NCBI GenBank assembly: GCA_963804005.1
Contig: CAWDOP010000002.1
Location: 248,001 to 312,000, forward strand
DNA: 64,000 nucleotides
DNA from: JAGXRK01 sp963804005
Lineage (GTDB): Bacteria; Bacteroidota; Ignavibacteria; Ignavibacteriales; Ignavibacteriaceae
Direction: 5' to 3'
Of the stretch, positions 34,538 to 43,292 are shown piece by piece. The translations under genes were made by a program, and so were the position numbers. Each line of letters begins with the position of its first letter. Positions within the stretch are counted from its first letter, which is position 1. The notes beneath the pieces are model-generated. The model saw only the letters and a list, made by a program, of their open reading frames with translations, made no database searches and had not been told where the DNA came from.

Positions 34538-35343
34538 GCTGTCCAACCTCCATCTACAACTAAATTAGCACCTGTCATATATGATGATGCATCACTGGCA
34601 AGAAAAACAATAGCTCCTTTATAATCATAAGGTTGAGCCATTCTGTTTAACATAGTTTTTTGAGAATAATTATTAACAAAGTATTCATCCTGATTGTTCT
34701 CAACACCGCCAGGTGAAAGCGTATTTACACGGACTCCTTTATTTCCCCAGTAAGCGGCAAGAAACCTTGTGAAGTTAATGATTGCGCCCTTTGTGGCAGG
34801 ATAAGCTGGAGATTTATAAAAGCTCTGTGATCCATCCGGCTTTTTATATATTGATTGATCCGGTCCAACCATTCCGTAGGTTGAAGCAATATTTATGATA
34901 CTGCCTTTTCCTTGTCTTGACATCTCGGTACCTATTATTTGAGAGCATAAAAACGTTCCTGTAACGTTTACATCAATAGATTTTTGCCACATATCAAGAG
35001 GATAATTTTCAAACATTGAAAGTTCTTCTGCTGCTTGTGGATTTTCAAACATGTCGTTTATGGCTGCATTGTTGACAAGTATATCAATCGAACCAAATTT
35101 ATCTAATGCAAGATCTCTTAATTTTTTAATGGAAGCCGACTTTGTGATGTCAACTCCAACTCCGAGAGAATCAGTTGGAAGTTCTTCGGCAAATTTGATA
35201 CATTTTTCTTCATCAAGATCAGCAACAACGATGTTTGCTCCTGCTTCCGATAATGCCAAGCAATGATGTTTACCGATAAGTCCGAGAGCACCTGTTACAA
35301 TTGCTACTTTATTTTTTAGTGAGAATAAGTCTAATGAATTCAT
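34531..35343 (-). CDS. Short-chain dehydrogenase/reductase in the ulosonate-type operon
   Basis: A 270-residue classical SDR: nucleotide-binding TGALGLIGKHH at residues 17-27, acidic residue after the second strand (VVADLDEEK, suggesting NAD), NNAAIND, catalytic Ser in NIASTYG and YPATKGAI (Tyr and Lys), ending GGWTAW. Operon position between an aminotransferase and a phosphatase suggests it oxidises a sugar hydroxyl to a carbonyl that the aminotransferase then uses, comparable in logic to PtmA or the Kdo8N dehydrogenase. That substrate is inference. Confidence 0.85.
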   Translation of the reverse strand: MNSLDLFSLKNKVAIVTGALGLIGKHHCLALSEAGANIVVADLDEEKCIKFAEELPTDSLGVGVDITKSASIKKLRDLALDKFGSIDILVNNAAINDMFENPQAAEELSMFENYPLDMWQKSIDVNVTGTFLCSQIIGTEMSRQGKGSIINIASTYGMVGPDQSIYKKPDGSQSFYKSPAYPATKGAIINFTRFLAAYWGNKGVRVNTLSPGGVENNQDEYFVNNYSQKTMLNRMAQPYDYKGAIVFLASDASSYMTGANLVVDGGWTAW

Positions 35344-35368
35344 TGTTTCTATTAGTCAGATTTTAGTT

Positions 35369-35414
35369 GTCACCTTGAGCTTGACTACCTTCATAAGCAA
35401 GCAGCTCAGCAGGC
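35369..35414. repeat. Short GC-richer patch with imperfect inverted repeat
   Basis: Between the aminotransferase and SDR genes the sequence is richer in G/C than its surroundings. It carries GCTTG at 35379-35383 and CAAGC at 35398-35402, a 5-bp stem with a 14-base loop, preceded by CACCTTGAGCTTG, which recalls a widespread small palindromic repeat. Only one copy was found by eye in the window. Confidence 0.25.
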
Positions 35415-35419
35415 GATTA

Positions 35420-36754
35420 TTATTTATGTTTAGGTTTTAAGTTAAAATTACTTGTCTTTCTGAAAACAGGTTCCACCGGTTCACCGCGCAAATAACCTTT
35501 TACATTATTTTCATCAATTGCTTTTTTTAGAATTGGAAGAACTTCACGATAAACTTTTAAAGTATATTCAACATCTTCATCAGAATGTGAGAAAGACATA
35601 TTATGAAATCCGCCCCAAAGAATTCCTCGTTTAATCATTTCCTGTTGTACTAAAGATTTCATTTCAAGAGGATTACCAACTGAAGAATCAAAAGTTATAA
35701 TTGTTCTGCATTCAAACCCGGAACATTTTGTATAATTCATCCCAAGTTCTTGTGCTATTTTATTGTATCCATCTTTCAGTTTTTTACCTTGTTTAGCCAG
35801 ATAAGCAGGAACATTTTTTTCTTTAATTTCATTTATCGTTGCTTTGGCTGCGGCAAGAGATAAAGCTTCACCGCCAAAAGTTGTAAAAAAGAAAACATCT
35901 TTTTCTAATAACGACATCACATCTTTTTTCCCGGTTAAAATAGCAATGGGCATACCATTTGCAACCGCTTTTGAAAAGCATGCAAGATCGGCTTTCACTC
36001 CAAAATATTCCTGTGCACCTCCAATAGCAACTCTGAATCCCGTCCACATTTCATCAAAGATCAATAAGGTTCCGTTTGCTGTGCAGACTTCTTTTAGTTC
36101 TTGAAGAAAATTGTTCTTTGGTTCTTCAAATACAAATGGTTCTAGTATAACTGCTGCAGTGTCTTCATCAATAGAATCTTTAACTGATTGAATATCATTG
36201 TAATTAAAAGTAAAACTTAAATCGAGGATAGCTTGTGGAATACCTTTATTTCTGTCAGTAACACCGATATACCAATCATGCCAGCCATGATAACCACAGC
36301 AAAGCACTTTATCTCTTCCTGTAAAGGCGCGTGCAACACGAATAGCTGCAGAAGTTACATCAGCACCGCTTTTACTATAACGGATGGATTCAGCATTAGG
36401 AACAACTTTATTTATCAGTTCTGCAACTTCTACTTCAAGTGGATGCATTAGTGAAAAAGTAATTCCATCCTCTAATTGCTTTTTGATTGCTTCATCAACT
36501 TTATCGTATGCATAACCTAAAGAGAGAGGACCAATTCCCATATTAAAATCGATGTATTCATTTCCATCGACATCCCAAACGTGCGAACCTTTTCCACGCT
36601 GCAAATATTTTGGTGCAACCCCTTTGATGTTCTGTCCCGGTCCTTTGGCTAAAGTTTGTGTTACGGCGGGAATTAAATCTAATGCCTTCTGATAATATTC
36701 ATCGGATATTTTTATGACCGGATAATCTTTATTAAAATCAACTTTGTTTGGCAT
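35420..36754 (-). CDS. Class III PLP aminotransferase (glutamate-1-semialdehyde aminomutase-like)
   Basis: A 444-residue fold-type I class III aminotransferase. It has SKSGADVTSAAIRVARA (cofactor phosphate loop, about residue 127), CCGYHGWHDWY (stacking aromatic), FDEMWTGFR (pyridine-binding aspartate, about residue 236) and the Schiff-base lysine in ACFSKAVANGMP (about residue 266). It resembles HemL, but true HemL clusters with heme genes; here it lies between an SDR and an SpsF-type cytidylyltransferase, so a sugar-type carbonyl is the likely acceptor. The last 28 residues (from NVKGYLRGEPVEP) form a basic tail. Confidence 0.88.
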   Translation of the reverse strand: MPNKVDFNKDYPVIKISDEYYQKALDLIPAVTQTLAKGPGQNIKGVAPKYLQRGKGSHVWDVDGNEYIDFNMGIGPLSLGYAYDKVDEAIKKQLEDGITFSLMHPLEVEVAELINKVVPNAESIRYSKSGADVTSAAIRVARAFTGRDKVLCCGYHGWHDWYIGVTDRNKGIPQAILDLSFTFNYNDIQSVKDSIDEDTAAVILEPFVFEEPKNNFLQELKEVCTANGTLLIFDEMWTGFRVAIGGAQEYFGVKADLACFSKAVANGMPIAILTGKKDVMSLLEKDVFFFTTFGGEALSLAAAKATINEIKEKNVPAYLAKQGKKLKDGYNKIAQELGMNYTKCSGFECRTIITFDSSVGNPLEMKSLVQQEMIKRGILWGGFHNMSFSHSDEDVEYTLKVYREVLPILKKAIDENNVKGYLRGEPVEPVFRKTSNFNLKPKHK

Positions 36755-36772
36755 TTTTTTTAACTCAATTTA

Positions 36773-37585
36773 TTACTTAATAATTTTTGTTTGTTTTTTA
36801 GAAATTGTTTTTAATTCATTTAAATGATCACGGTACCAGTTAACACCATTATACTTTTCATTTATTTTTTTTATTTCAGGTTTTCGTTCAAGTAATTCAA
36901 GTATATCATTTAAAGAAAAATTAGGATTACTATCATAAAGTTCATCATAAACTGCTTTAATAAAAAGGTAATCATCCATATAATCTATAGTGAAACGATG
37001 AGACATTGAATAATCTAATCCAGTTTCCCATTCAACGTTCCCCAGTCTGAATTTATCAGGATTTTCCCAAAAGTATGGAGTGGTATGTTCTCTTTCAAAA
37101 TTTTTAGTTGCGTTTTTCCAGGCAATTTTTAATGCTGCCATAGACATTATCTCAACATCATTTCCATCTGGGTATGTCGCAGGATGAAGATTACTTACAT
37201 AATCATAATGATCAGAATTATCTATGTAAAACTTCAATACTCGATCAATTACATTATTATCGATCAAAGGACAATCGGATGGAATTTTTACAACTGCATC
37301 AGCATCATATTCAAGTGAAGCTTTGAAATGTCTGTCAAGTAAATCAGTAGGATGACCGCGGTAAAAATTAGAATTATTTCCTTCACATATTTTAACTAAT
37401 AAATCATCGGATTCATCCACAGTAGTGGCAATAACAACAGTCCCGCAGTACTTTGATGAAGAAACTCTTTCAATCATTCTAACTAATAGTGGTTTGCCGG
37501 CAAGAGGTAAATTTACTTTTTGAGGAAGTCGTAAAGAACTCATTCTTGCCTGAATAACAGTAACAATTTTCAGATCGTTATTCAT
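36773..37585 (-). CDS. SpsF-type cytidylyltransferase (CMP-sugar synthetase-like)
   Basis: A 270-residue nucleotidyltransferase of the GT-A fold: VIQARMSSLRLPQKVNLPLAGKPLL at the N-terminus is the nucleotide-binding loop, followed by VVIATTVDESDD, FYRGHPTDLLDRH and VKIPSDCPLID, with the usual metal-binding aspartates. SpsF-family enzymes occur with NeuB-like SpsE in spore-coat polysaccharide and glycan operons. The likely role is to activate the ulosonic acid with CMP. It starts ATG 2 bases after the preceding transferase gene. The last 25 residues are lysine-rich. Confidence 0.85.
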   Translation of the reverse strand: MNNDLKIVTVIQARMSSLRLPQKVNLPLAGKPLLVRMIERVSSSKYCGTVVIATTVDESDDLLVKICEGNNSNFYRGHPTDLLDRHFKASLEYDADAVVKIPSDCPLIDNNVIDRVLKFYIDNSDHYDYVSNLHPATYPDGNDVEIMSMAALKIAWKNATKNFEREHTTPYFWENPDKFRLGNVEWETGLDYSMSHRFTIDYMDDYLFIKAVYDELYDSNPNFSLNDILELLERKPEIKKINEKYNGVNWYRDHLNELKTISKKQTKIIK

Positions 37586-37587
37586 AT

Positions 37588-38652
37588 CTAAAAATGCTTG
37601 GCTTTAACAAATTTTATTTTGTTACGAAAATTCCGAAACAATGTGTGAATGTTATTAAAATTACTTTTAAAGCTATAATTTTTTTTGTTCTCTGCTTTAG
37701 CTGCTAATTCTCTAGCCTCTTTAGCGATGTTTTTTGCAGACATCCCTCCATTTTGTAAGGGTATTAACTTCTCCAATTCCTTGATGGAAATGTCGGAGAT
37801 TACCTCTTTACCCAGAACCAAGGCTGTATAAACAACACTAGAGTATCTGGTAACAAGAGACTCACACTTTGCAATCATTGGTTCTATGCTTACTCCATGA
37901 TAGACAAGAGCACCTTGTGCAAACTGATTAATTTCAGAAGTAGCTTTTTCAACATTCTCATTTGGATGTAATTTGAAGATGAGTTTTCTTCCGTTTGCGA
38001 TCTCAACTGCATTTCTAATAAACTTTTTACGATTTTCATATTTATAAGTTTCACGCATATCGGATGTAGCAACAAGAACAAAGTTTTCGTGCGGAAAGTT
38101 AGAATTTTTTAATTCTTCTATATTATCAAAATTCGGAATGCCGGTTACTCGCATCTTCTCAGGTTTAATTCCTTTTGAAATGAATAAATCTCTATATCCT
38201 TCAGAAGCAATACAAAATAAATCATACTTATCAGATAATCCTGTCATTGAAGTACTTGCAGCCCATCGCGGAAGATGAAAAAATCTTACAATTTTATACC
38301 AAAAAGTTTCAGGATCAGTCATACCTTCCTGAATAAGAATTACTTTACTTTTAAGAATATTTTTTGGAATTATAAGATCCTGGCAAGTAAAAACTAAATC
38401 GTAATTATTATTCTTTCCTTCAATATCAATTTGCAGACTATTTTCTTTAAAGTAATCCAGTGCTTTTCTCTTGAATTCACCGCCCATAATCGTAAAGTCA
38501 AGAAATCCGATTTTAGTGAAAAAATATAAATATCCACTTGCATAATAGGGTGTGAAATAAGAATCAAATTCAGGCAGTTCCTTCGATATTTTGTGCATTT
38601 GTGATGTTTGATTAGGGGAACCACAAATGAATAGCGCTTTAGGTTTTTCCAT
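37588..38652 (-). CDS. Capsule-type GT-B transferase, family uncertain
   Basis: A 354-residue soluble protein whose second half has features of GT-B polysaccharide transferases: VTGIPNFDN near residue 173, ATSDMRETYK, LIFKLHPNEN near residue 222, and a C-terminal donor-site region with SVVYTALVLGKEVIS. KLHP is seen in CDP-glycerol-phosphotransferase-like and Kdo/sialic acid capsule transferases. It is the first gene of the minus-strand operon and could attach the CMP-activated sugar made by the following genes. No membrane segment is visible. A specific family could not be assigned. Confidence 0.6.
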   Translation of the reverse strand: MEKPKALFICGSPNQTSQMHKISKELPEFDSYFTPYYASGYLYFFTKIGFLDFTIMGGEFKRKALDYFKENSLQIDIEGKNNNYDLVFTCQDLIIPKNILKSKVILIQEGMTDPETFWYKIVRFFHLPRWAASTSMTGLSDKYDLFCIASEGYRDLFISKGIKPEKMRVTGIPNFDNIEELKNSNFPHENFVLVATSDMRETYKYENRKKFIRNAVEIANGRKLIFKLHPNENVEKATSEINQFAQGALVYHGVSIEPMIAKCESLVTRYSSVVYTALVLGKEVISDISIKELEKLIPLQNGGMSAKNIAKEARELAAKAENKKNYSFKSNFNNIHTLFRNFRNKIKFVKAKHF

Positions 38653-38702
38653 TTACCTTATAATATTTATTATAACTTCCAAATTTATATAGAAAATATC
38701 TT

Positions 38703-38755
38703 AAGAAAGTCAGTTTCTATAAAGAAATTGTTAAATCATTTACTCTGACTTTTTT
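38703..38755. other. Imperfect hairpin upstream of the sugar operon
   Basis: AAAGTCAG at 38706-38713 pairs with CTGACTTT at 38745-38752 and can extend through G-T and A-T pairs to 38703/38755. A second small stem TTTC/GAAA sits in the 31-base loop. It lies about 50 bases before the minus-strand operon start, where its transcript leader could be. A T run follows on the plus strand. Regulatory role is a guess. Confidence 0.25.
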
Positions 38756-38880
38756 CAAATGATCTGCTAAATATTTGCTTAAAGATAATAATTCTATTTC
38801 GTTAATGAAATAATAAAACAGATGCTAATGGAGATCACTTATAATTTTGGATATTCTGAACACGCTATTGGCATAAACTT

Positions 38881-38898
38881 ATCATTGTAAACAATGAT
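38881..38898. promoter_or_regulatory. 18-base palindrome, possible operator
   Basis: ATCATTGT-AA-ACAATGAT is a perfect palindrome (8-bp arms, 2-base centre) in the middle of the divergent gap. The symmetry and length suit a dimeric helix-turn-helix regulator, but no regulator gene is nearby. Confidence 0.3.
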
Positions 38899-39077
38899 TT
38901 TAAATAAAACTCGTTATTTGAATGGTCAAAAATTTATAACTATTGTACATAGATTTACTTCAAAATAAATTTAAGAATATTAGCTTAACCTATTATATAT
39001 AGAATACTTAATAAAATTAGCTTTAGCTAAAAATCGTATAAAAAATGTTAGTTATCGGATTTTCAGTGCTTCTTTTA

Positions 39078-39109
39078 TTTGTTCCAAAATAACTTCTTAT
39101 TTATCTTCA
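39078..39109 (+). promoter_or_regulatory. Candidate promoter for ldcA
   Basis: TTTG at 39078-39081 and TATCTTCA at 39102-39109 are separated by 20 bases, a partial match to the TAnnTTTG -7 element. It lies 39 bases before the ldcA ATG. Confidence 0.3.
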
Positions 39110-39148
39110 ACTTCAAATTTAACATTATCATTACAAGGCAGGTTCGAT

Positions 39149-40096
39149 ATGCGAATTGTGAAACCAAAGAAACTTAATAAAGGTGATTTAATTGGTGTGA
39201 TTTCTCCCGCCTCATCGCCAGAAGAATCAATTAGAATTGAACAAGGAGTAAAATATCTTGAAAAATTGGGATATAAAGTAAAAATTGGAAAGAATGTTGG
39301 AAAAACTCACGGTTATTTAGCAGGTGAGGATAATGAAAGATTAGAAGACTTTCATTCAATGTTCAAAGATAAAAATGTAAAGGCAATATTTAGTTTAAGA
39401 GGTGGATACGGAGCATTCCGTTTAATTGATAAAATTGATTACAAATTGATTAGTCAAAATCCCAAAATTTTTGTGGGTTACAGTGAAATAACTTCTCTTC
39501 AAAATGCAATATTTAGCAAAACAGGATTAGTAACTTTTGCTGGTCCAATGGTTGCAGTTGATTTCTGGAATGAAGTAAGTCCATACACAACAGAAATGTT
39601 TTGGAAAATAGTAACTTCTAACAAAAAGCTTGGAAGAGTAAAACTTCCGGAAGATTATACTAACGGACTTCCAAAACTTTGCAAAGGAATGGCTTCAGGT
39701 AGAATTATTGGTGGGAATCTTGCTGTATTTACCGCTTTATTAGGTACAGAGTATTTCCCATCAATGAAAGACAAAATTTTAATTATTGAAGATATAAACG
39801 AGAAACCGTACAAGATTGACAGATTGTTAAATCAATTAAGATTGGCTAAAGTTTTTAAGCAAGTTAAAGGAATAATTCTAGGAAGATTTGTTGATTGTTA
39901 CGAACCTGATCCAAATACAAAATCTTTATCTCTCGGTGAAGTAATTGATGATTACATCTGTTCTCTGAAAATACCGATAGTCTACACTTTTCCTTATGGA
40001 CATATAAAAGAACTTGTAACTATTCCTTACGGAATTTCTGTTAAAATAAATGCTACAAAGGGATTTGTTGAATTTACTGAAGGCGCAGTTACTTAA
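39149..40096 (+). CDS. ldcA: LD-carboxypeptidase (peptidase S66)
   Basis: A 315-residue S66-family serine peptidase that removes the terminal D-alanine from peptidoglycan tetrapeptides during cell-wall recycling. It has KGDLIGVISPASSPEES at the N-terminus, RGGYGAFRLIDKIDY, the nucleophile serine in VGYSEITSLQNAI (about residue 110) and the later glutamate in ILIIEDINEKPYKIDR (about residue 213), with a C-terminal histidine in PYGHIKEL. It is not preceded by a signal peptide, as expected for the cytoplasmic enzyme. It converges on ispE with a 4-base overlap. Confidence 0.93.
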   Translation: MRIVKPKKLNKGDLIGVISPASSPEESIRIEQGVKYLEKLGYKVKIGKNVGKTHGYLAGEDNERLEDFHSMFKDKNVKAIFSLRGGYGAFRLIDKIDYKLISQNPKIFVGYSEITSLQNAIFSKTGLVTFAGPMVAVDFWNEVSPYTTEMFWKIVTSNKKLGRVKLPEDYTNGLPKLCKGMASGRIIGGNLAVFTALLGTEYFPSMKDKILIIEDINEKPYKIDRLLNQLRLAKVFKQVKGIILGRFVDCYEPDPNTKSLSLGEVIDDYICSLKIPIVYTFPYGHIKELVTIPYGISVKINATKGFVEFTEGAVT

Positions 40097-40923
40097 TCGT
40101 TGATAAATTTAAAGTAATTATCAGGTAATATTTGAGCAGCCTTAATGGCTGCTTTTTTATTTTCGAATATTCCGAAAACCGTAGAACCTGTTCCTGTCAT
40201 CATTGAAAACAAAGACTCTGCCTCAATCATTTTATCTTTTATGAATTTTATATCAGGATATTCGGAAAAAACTATATTTTCGAAATCATTAACTGCAATT
40301 CTTTGTAATTCATTAAACTCAATTATTCCTGATTTGACAAAAGTTTTTAAACTGATTTCCGGTGAATGCGGTTTGATAAGACCAAAAGCCCATCTTGTTG
40401 ATATGTGAATACCGGGGTTTACAATCAAGATTGGTTTGTCAATCCTTAAGTTTAGCGGAAAAAGAATTTCACCTCTGGATTCAGCAAAAGATGGAACAGG
40501 ATTAAGAAAATAGGGGACATCAGAACCTAATTGTAAAGCAATGTCCGAAAGTATTTCAGCTTCGATATTTAATTCATACATTTTATTGAGAGCTAACAAA
40601 GTTGCAGCGGCATTTGAACTACCGCCTCCGAGTCCAGCTCCGATAGGAATATTTTTGTTAAGAACTATTTCAACATTGATTTGAGTCCCTGAATATTTTT
40701 CCAGTTCATCTTTGGCTTTAATTATAAGATTAGATTTTTCTTTATTCAAATTTTCATCATTACTTCTAAAAGAAAATTTATCGGACCTTGTAAAAGTTAT
40801 TTCATCGTGGATTTTAAGAGGATAAAAAATTGTTTCAAGATCGTGATAACAATCATCTCTTTTTCTGATGATATTCAAGCCGATATTGATTTTAGCAGGC
40901 GATATAACTTTTAGTTGATTCAT
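40093..40923 (-). CDS. ispE: 4-diphosphocytidyl-2-C-methyl-D-erythritol kinase
   Basis: A 276-residue GHMP kinase of the MEP isoprenoid pathway. Motifs: SPAKINIGLNIIRKRDDCYHDL at the N-terminus carries the substrate residues, IPIGAGLGGGSSNAAATLLALN (about residue 90) is the ATP-binding glycine loop, and MTGTGSTVFGIF is the third GHMP motif. ATG 40923 is preferred to the TTG one codon upstream. Its presence shows this organism uses the MEP route, which gives fni at 15.7 kb a balancing role. The 105-base gap upstream shows nothing notable. Confidence 0.95.
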   Translation of the reverse strand: MNQLKVISPAKINIGLNIIRKRDDCYHDLETIFYPLKIHDEITFTRSDKFSFRSNDENLNKEKSNLIIKAKDELEKYSGTQINVEIVLNKNIPIGAGLGGGSSNAAATLLALNKMYELNIEAEILSDIALQLGSDVPYFLNPVPSFAESRGEILFPLNLRIDKPILIVNPGIHISTRWAFGLIKPHSPEISLKTFVKSGIIEFNELQRIAVNDFENIVFSEYPDIKFIKDKMIEAESLFSMMTGTGSTVFGIFENKKAAIKAAQILPDNYFKFIND

Positions 40924-41031
40924 CAATTATCATTTTAAATTTTATAAAGAATGATCAATTTACATGCTTATAATAGTATGGTAATCCATTCGTCATTAAG
41001 GAGAACGAAATCATCATTATTATATTTCAAT

Positions 41032-42159
41032 TTAAACATCAAGTGCATATTCAAAAAACTTTAAGTAATTATCAATTGTAACATTAACATCAAACTTTGT
41101 TTTCACAATATTCTTAGATTCTTCACCCATAGCTCTTCTTAAGTTTGCATCATTAACTAACAATAATAATTTTTCTGCTAAATCAAATACATTTTTTGGC
41201 TCAAATAAAAAACCATTAATGTTCTCACTGATAATCTCTTTCGGTCCGCCTTGATTTGAAGCTATCACCGGTTTGCCTTTTGCCATTGCCTCCAATAAAA
41301 CATAACCAAAAGATTCCTTATCAGTAGGCAAAACGAAGATATCCATTAAGTCAAAATAGTATTCAATTTTATCCGTAAATCTAAAAAATGAAAAATAATC
41401 TTCAATTCCATAATTTTTAATTTTAGCAATTAGTTCTTCTTTGTAACCTTTACCCGTAACTGAATCGGTCTCATCACCGACTATTATAAAATGAATGTTA
41501 TGTATTTTTTGATTATTTAACCTCGCAGCAACATCAACTAAAAGTTCCTGGTTTTTTAAGCTATCTAATCTTCCAACACTGCCAATAATAATTTTATCAG
41601 ATGGAATATTATTCTTAATAAAAAATTTTTCCTTATCTATCGATTTATGCGAACTAAATCTTTCAAGGTCGATTCCATTATAGATAGTAAATATTTGGGA
41701 GTCCTTTACTGGTGTATGATTAATATGATTCAACCTCATATCATTTGTCATTGTTACAATGTAGTCAAGATTTTTATATACCCAACGATGGAACAAATCT
41801 TTTTTGTTATATCGGGAATCCATTTGTTGTGAAAAAAATATTTTACATGGTTTTAGAATTTTCTTAATTAGAATTGCTGTGCTTAAATCTTTTGATTGGT
41901 GCACATGAATTATATCTATTTTTTTTTCTGCAATGTAAAATTTTATTTTTTTTGCAGTAATAAAGTCTAAGTATTTTGAGTTTTGTTTTATAGCGAAACA
42001 TTCAATCGAGTTATTTCTGAATTCAGCTTCAAGTCTCGAGTCGGAATTTACAATGCCAACAACATTATGACCTCTTTTCTTAAATTGTTTTGCAAATGTG
42101 CCCACGTAGATTTCTAAACCACCCCATGCATTGGAGAAACAGAATTCAAGAATATTCAT
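41032..42159 (-). CDS. Glycosyltransferase family 4
   Basis: A 375-residue GT-B enzyme. The N-terminal half starts FCFSNAWGGLEIYVGTFAKQFKKRGH, typical for the acceptor domain of GT4. The C-terminal half has IIGSVGRLDSLKNQELLVD (about residue 195), then the donor site EFxxxxxE-type segment PTDKESFGYVLLEAMAKGKPVIASNQGG (about residue 280). It adds a sugar to an LPS, capsule or exopolysaccharide acceptor; donor unknown. It overlaps the previous gene by 4 bases (ATGA). Confidence 0.9.
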   Translation of the reverse strand: MNILEFCFSNAWGGLEIYVGTFAKQFKKRGHNVVGIVNSDSRLEAEFRNNSIECFAIKQNSKYLDFITAKKIKFYIAEKKIDIIHVHQSKDLSTAILIKKILKPCKIFFSQQMDSRYNKKDLFHRWVYKNLDYIVTMTNDMRLNHINHTPVKDSQIFTIYNGIDLERFSSHKSIDKEKFFIKNNIPSDKIIIGSVGRLDSLKNQELLVDVAARLNNQKIHNIHFIIVGDETDSVTGKGYKEELIAKIKNYGIEDYFSFFRFTDKIEYYFDLMDIFVLPTDKESFGYVLLEAMAKGKPVIASNQGGPKEIISENINGFLFEPKNVFDLAEKLLLLVNDANLRRAMGEESKNIVKTKFDVNVTIDNYLKFFEYALDV

Positions 42160-43256
42160 TTTACAAATTCTAAAATATTTTTTATTTGATTATCAAATTC
42201 AGTTGTATCATAATACCGCCTAATTCTTTGATAGGAATTTTCACCCATTTGATTACGAAGTTCAGAGTTGTTCACCAGTTTAATAACTAAGCTAGCTGCT
42301 TCAGTAGAACTGTTTGTTTGATACACAAATCCACTGCCATCGTTTCCAACAACTTCGGGAATTACGTTAACATTAGGTGCAACTATTGGTGTTTTGAAAA
42401 CCATAAATTCCATAGCGATTCTACAAATGTACTCAGAGAATCGCGATGAAAGAATTCCTATATCAGTAATTGAAATAATTTTTCTTACATCATCAACTTT
42501 ATTTATAATTTTTACTTTATCATCAATTTTATATTCAGCTATTTTAGTTTGAACATCAGCATATTTTATTTGTTCTTCTGAACCGGATAAAATGAAAAAT
42601 AAATTATCCGATTGGCTTAAAGCTGATTTCATAATATCAAGTAAAAAAAAGATGCCCTTTTCAGGTGAAAATCTTCCAATAAAACTAATAATAACTTTGT
42701 GCTTTGGAATTCCAAACACTGTTTTATAATCTTCTGCAGGACTAAAATCTAAAAATGCATTAACATCAATTGGAGCGTGTATTATCGAAAAATTATTTAA
42801 CTGAAAAGAATGGTAATTAACTTTTGTAGAATTACCTGGGAAAATGAAATAATCAGTTAGAGTATTGTGCAAATAAATATTTAGTAAATTTTTTACCGGT
42901 CGAACATTATCAAGACAAACTTTTATAATTGGTAACTTTCTATCGGAAAACATCTTAATAAGTCCAACAATAATATGTCCTGGTGCGCTAATTGGAATGA
43001 GATAATCAACCTTCTCAGTAACTATTATATCCTTCACTTTTTTTATATTGCTATAAAAATTGATTGGATTTTTTTCAAATAGATTAATGTCCGCTATCCT
43101 GAATTGGTCATCGGAAATTCTCTTACCGATGGGAGTATCGGATTTACCTACAAAAATAATTTCGCAACCAATTCGGGTTAAGGATTTAACTAAGTTAAAT
43201 GAGTAATAGGCAGCAGCATTCCACCAAGGAGATTGATATAAAATTAAAATTTTCAA
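42156..43256 (-). CDS. Glycosyltransferase family 4
   Basis: A 366-residue GT-B enzyme. The C-terminal donor domain has ISFIGRFSPEKGIFFLLD (about residue 190), a variant E-x7-E region SSRFSEYICRIAMEFMVFKTPIVAPN (about residue 275) and GDDGSGF-like VVGNDGSGFVY. The active-site glutamate region is less canonical than in its downstream neighbour. The start is TTG at 43256, 36 bases from the divergent GT2 gene. It is the first gene of a two-gene GT4 pair. Confidence 0.85.
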   Translation of the reverse strand: MKILILYQSPWWNAAAYYSFNLVKSLTRIGCEIIFVGKSDTPIGKRISDDQFRIADINLFEKNPINFYSNIKKVKDIIVTEKVDYLIPISAPGHIIVGLIKMFSDRKLPIIKVCLDNVRPVKNLLNIYLHNTLTDYFIFPGNSTKVNYHSFQLNNFSIIHAPIDVNAFLDFSPAEDYKTVFGIPKHKVIISFIGRFSPEKGIFFLLDIMKSALSQSDNLFFILSGSEEQIKYADVQTKIAEYKIDDKVKIINKVDDVRKIISITDIGILSSRFSEYICRIAMEFMVFKTPIVAPNVNVIPEVVGNDGSGFVYQTNSSTEAASLVIKLVNNSELRNQMGENSYQRIRRYYDTTEFDNQIKNILEFVK

Positions 43257-43292
43257 TGGATATTCTTACTTTTTGATAAATAAAGAGTTATA

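Larger units (their letters stand above)
38653..39148. other. 496-base divergent intergenic region with palindromes
   Basis: Very AT-rich spacer between the start of the minus-strand sugar operon and ldcA on the plus strand; no frame longer than about 20 codons looks coding. It holds a long stem (38703-38713 with 38745-38755), an 18-base palindrome at 38881-38898 and a 14-base palindrome at 39017-39030. Promoters for both directions should lie here. Confidence 0.45.

Noticed and set aside
35420..36754. HemL (glutamate-1-semialdehyde aminomutase) for heme synthesis
   Set aside because: The fold matches, but the gene is inside a sugar operon with no heme genes, so a sugar or ulosonate role fits better.
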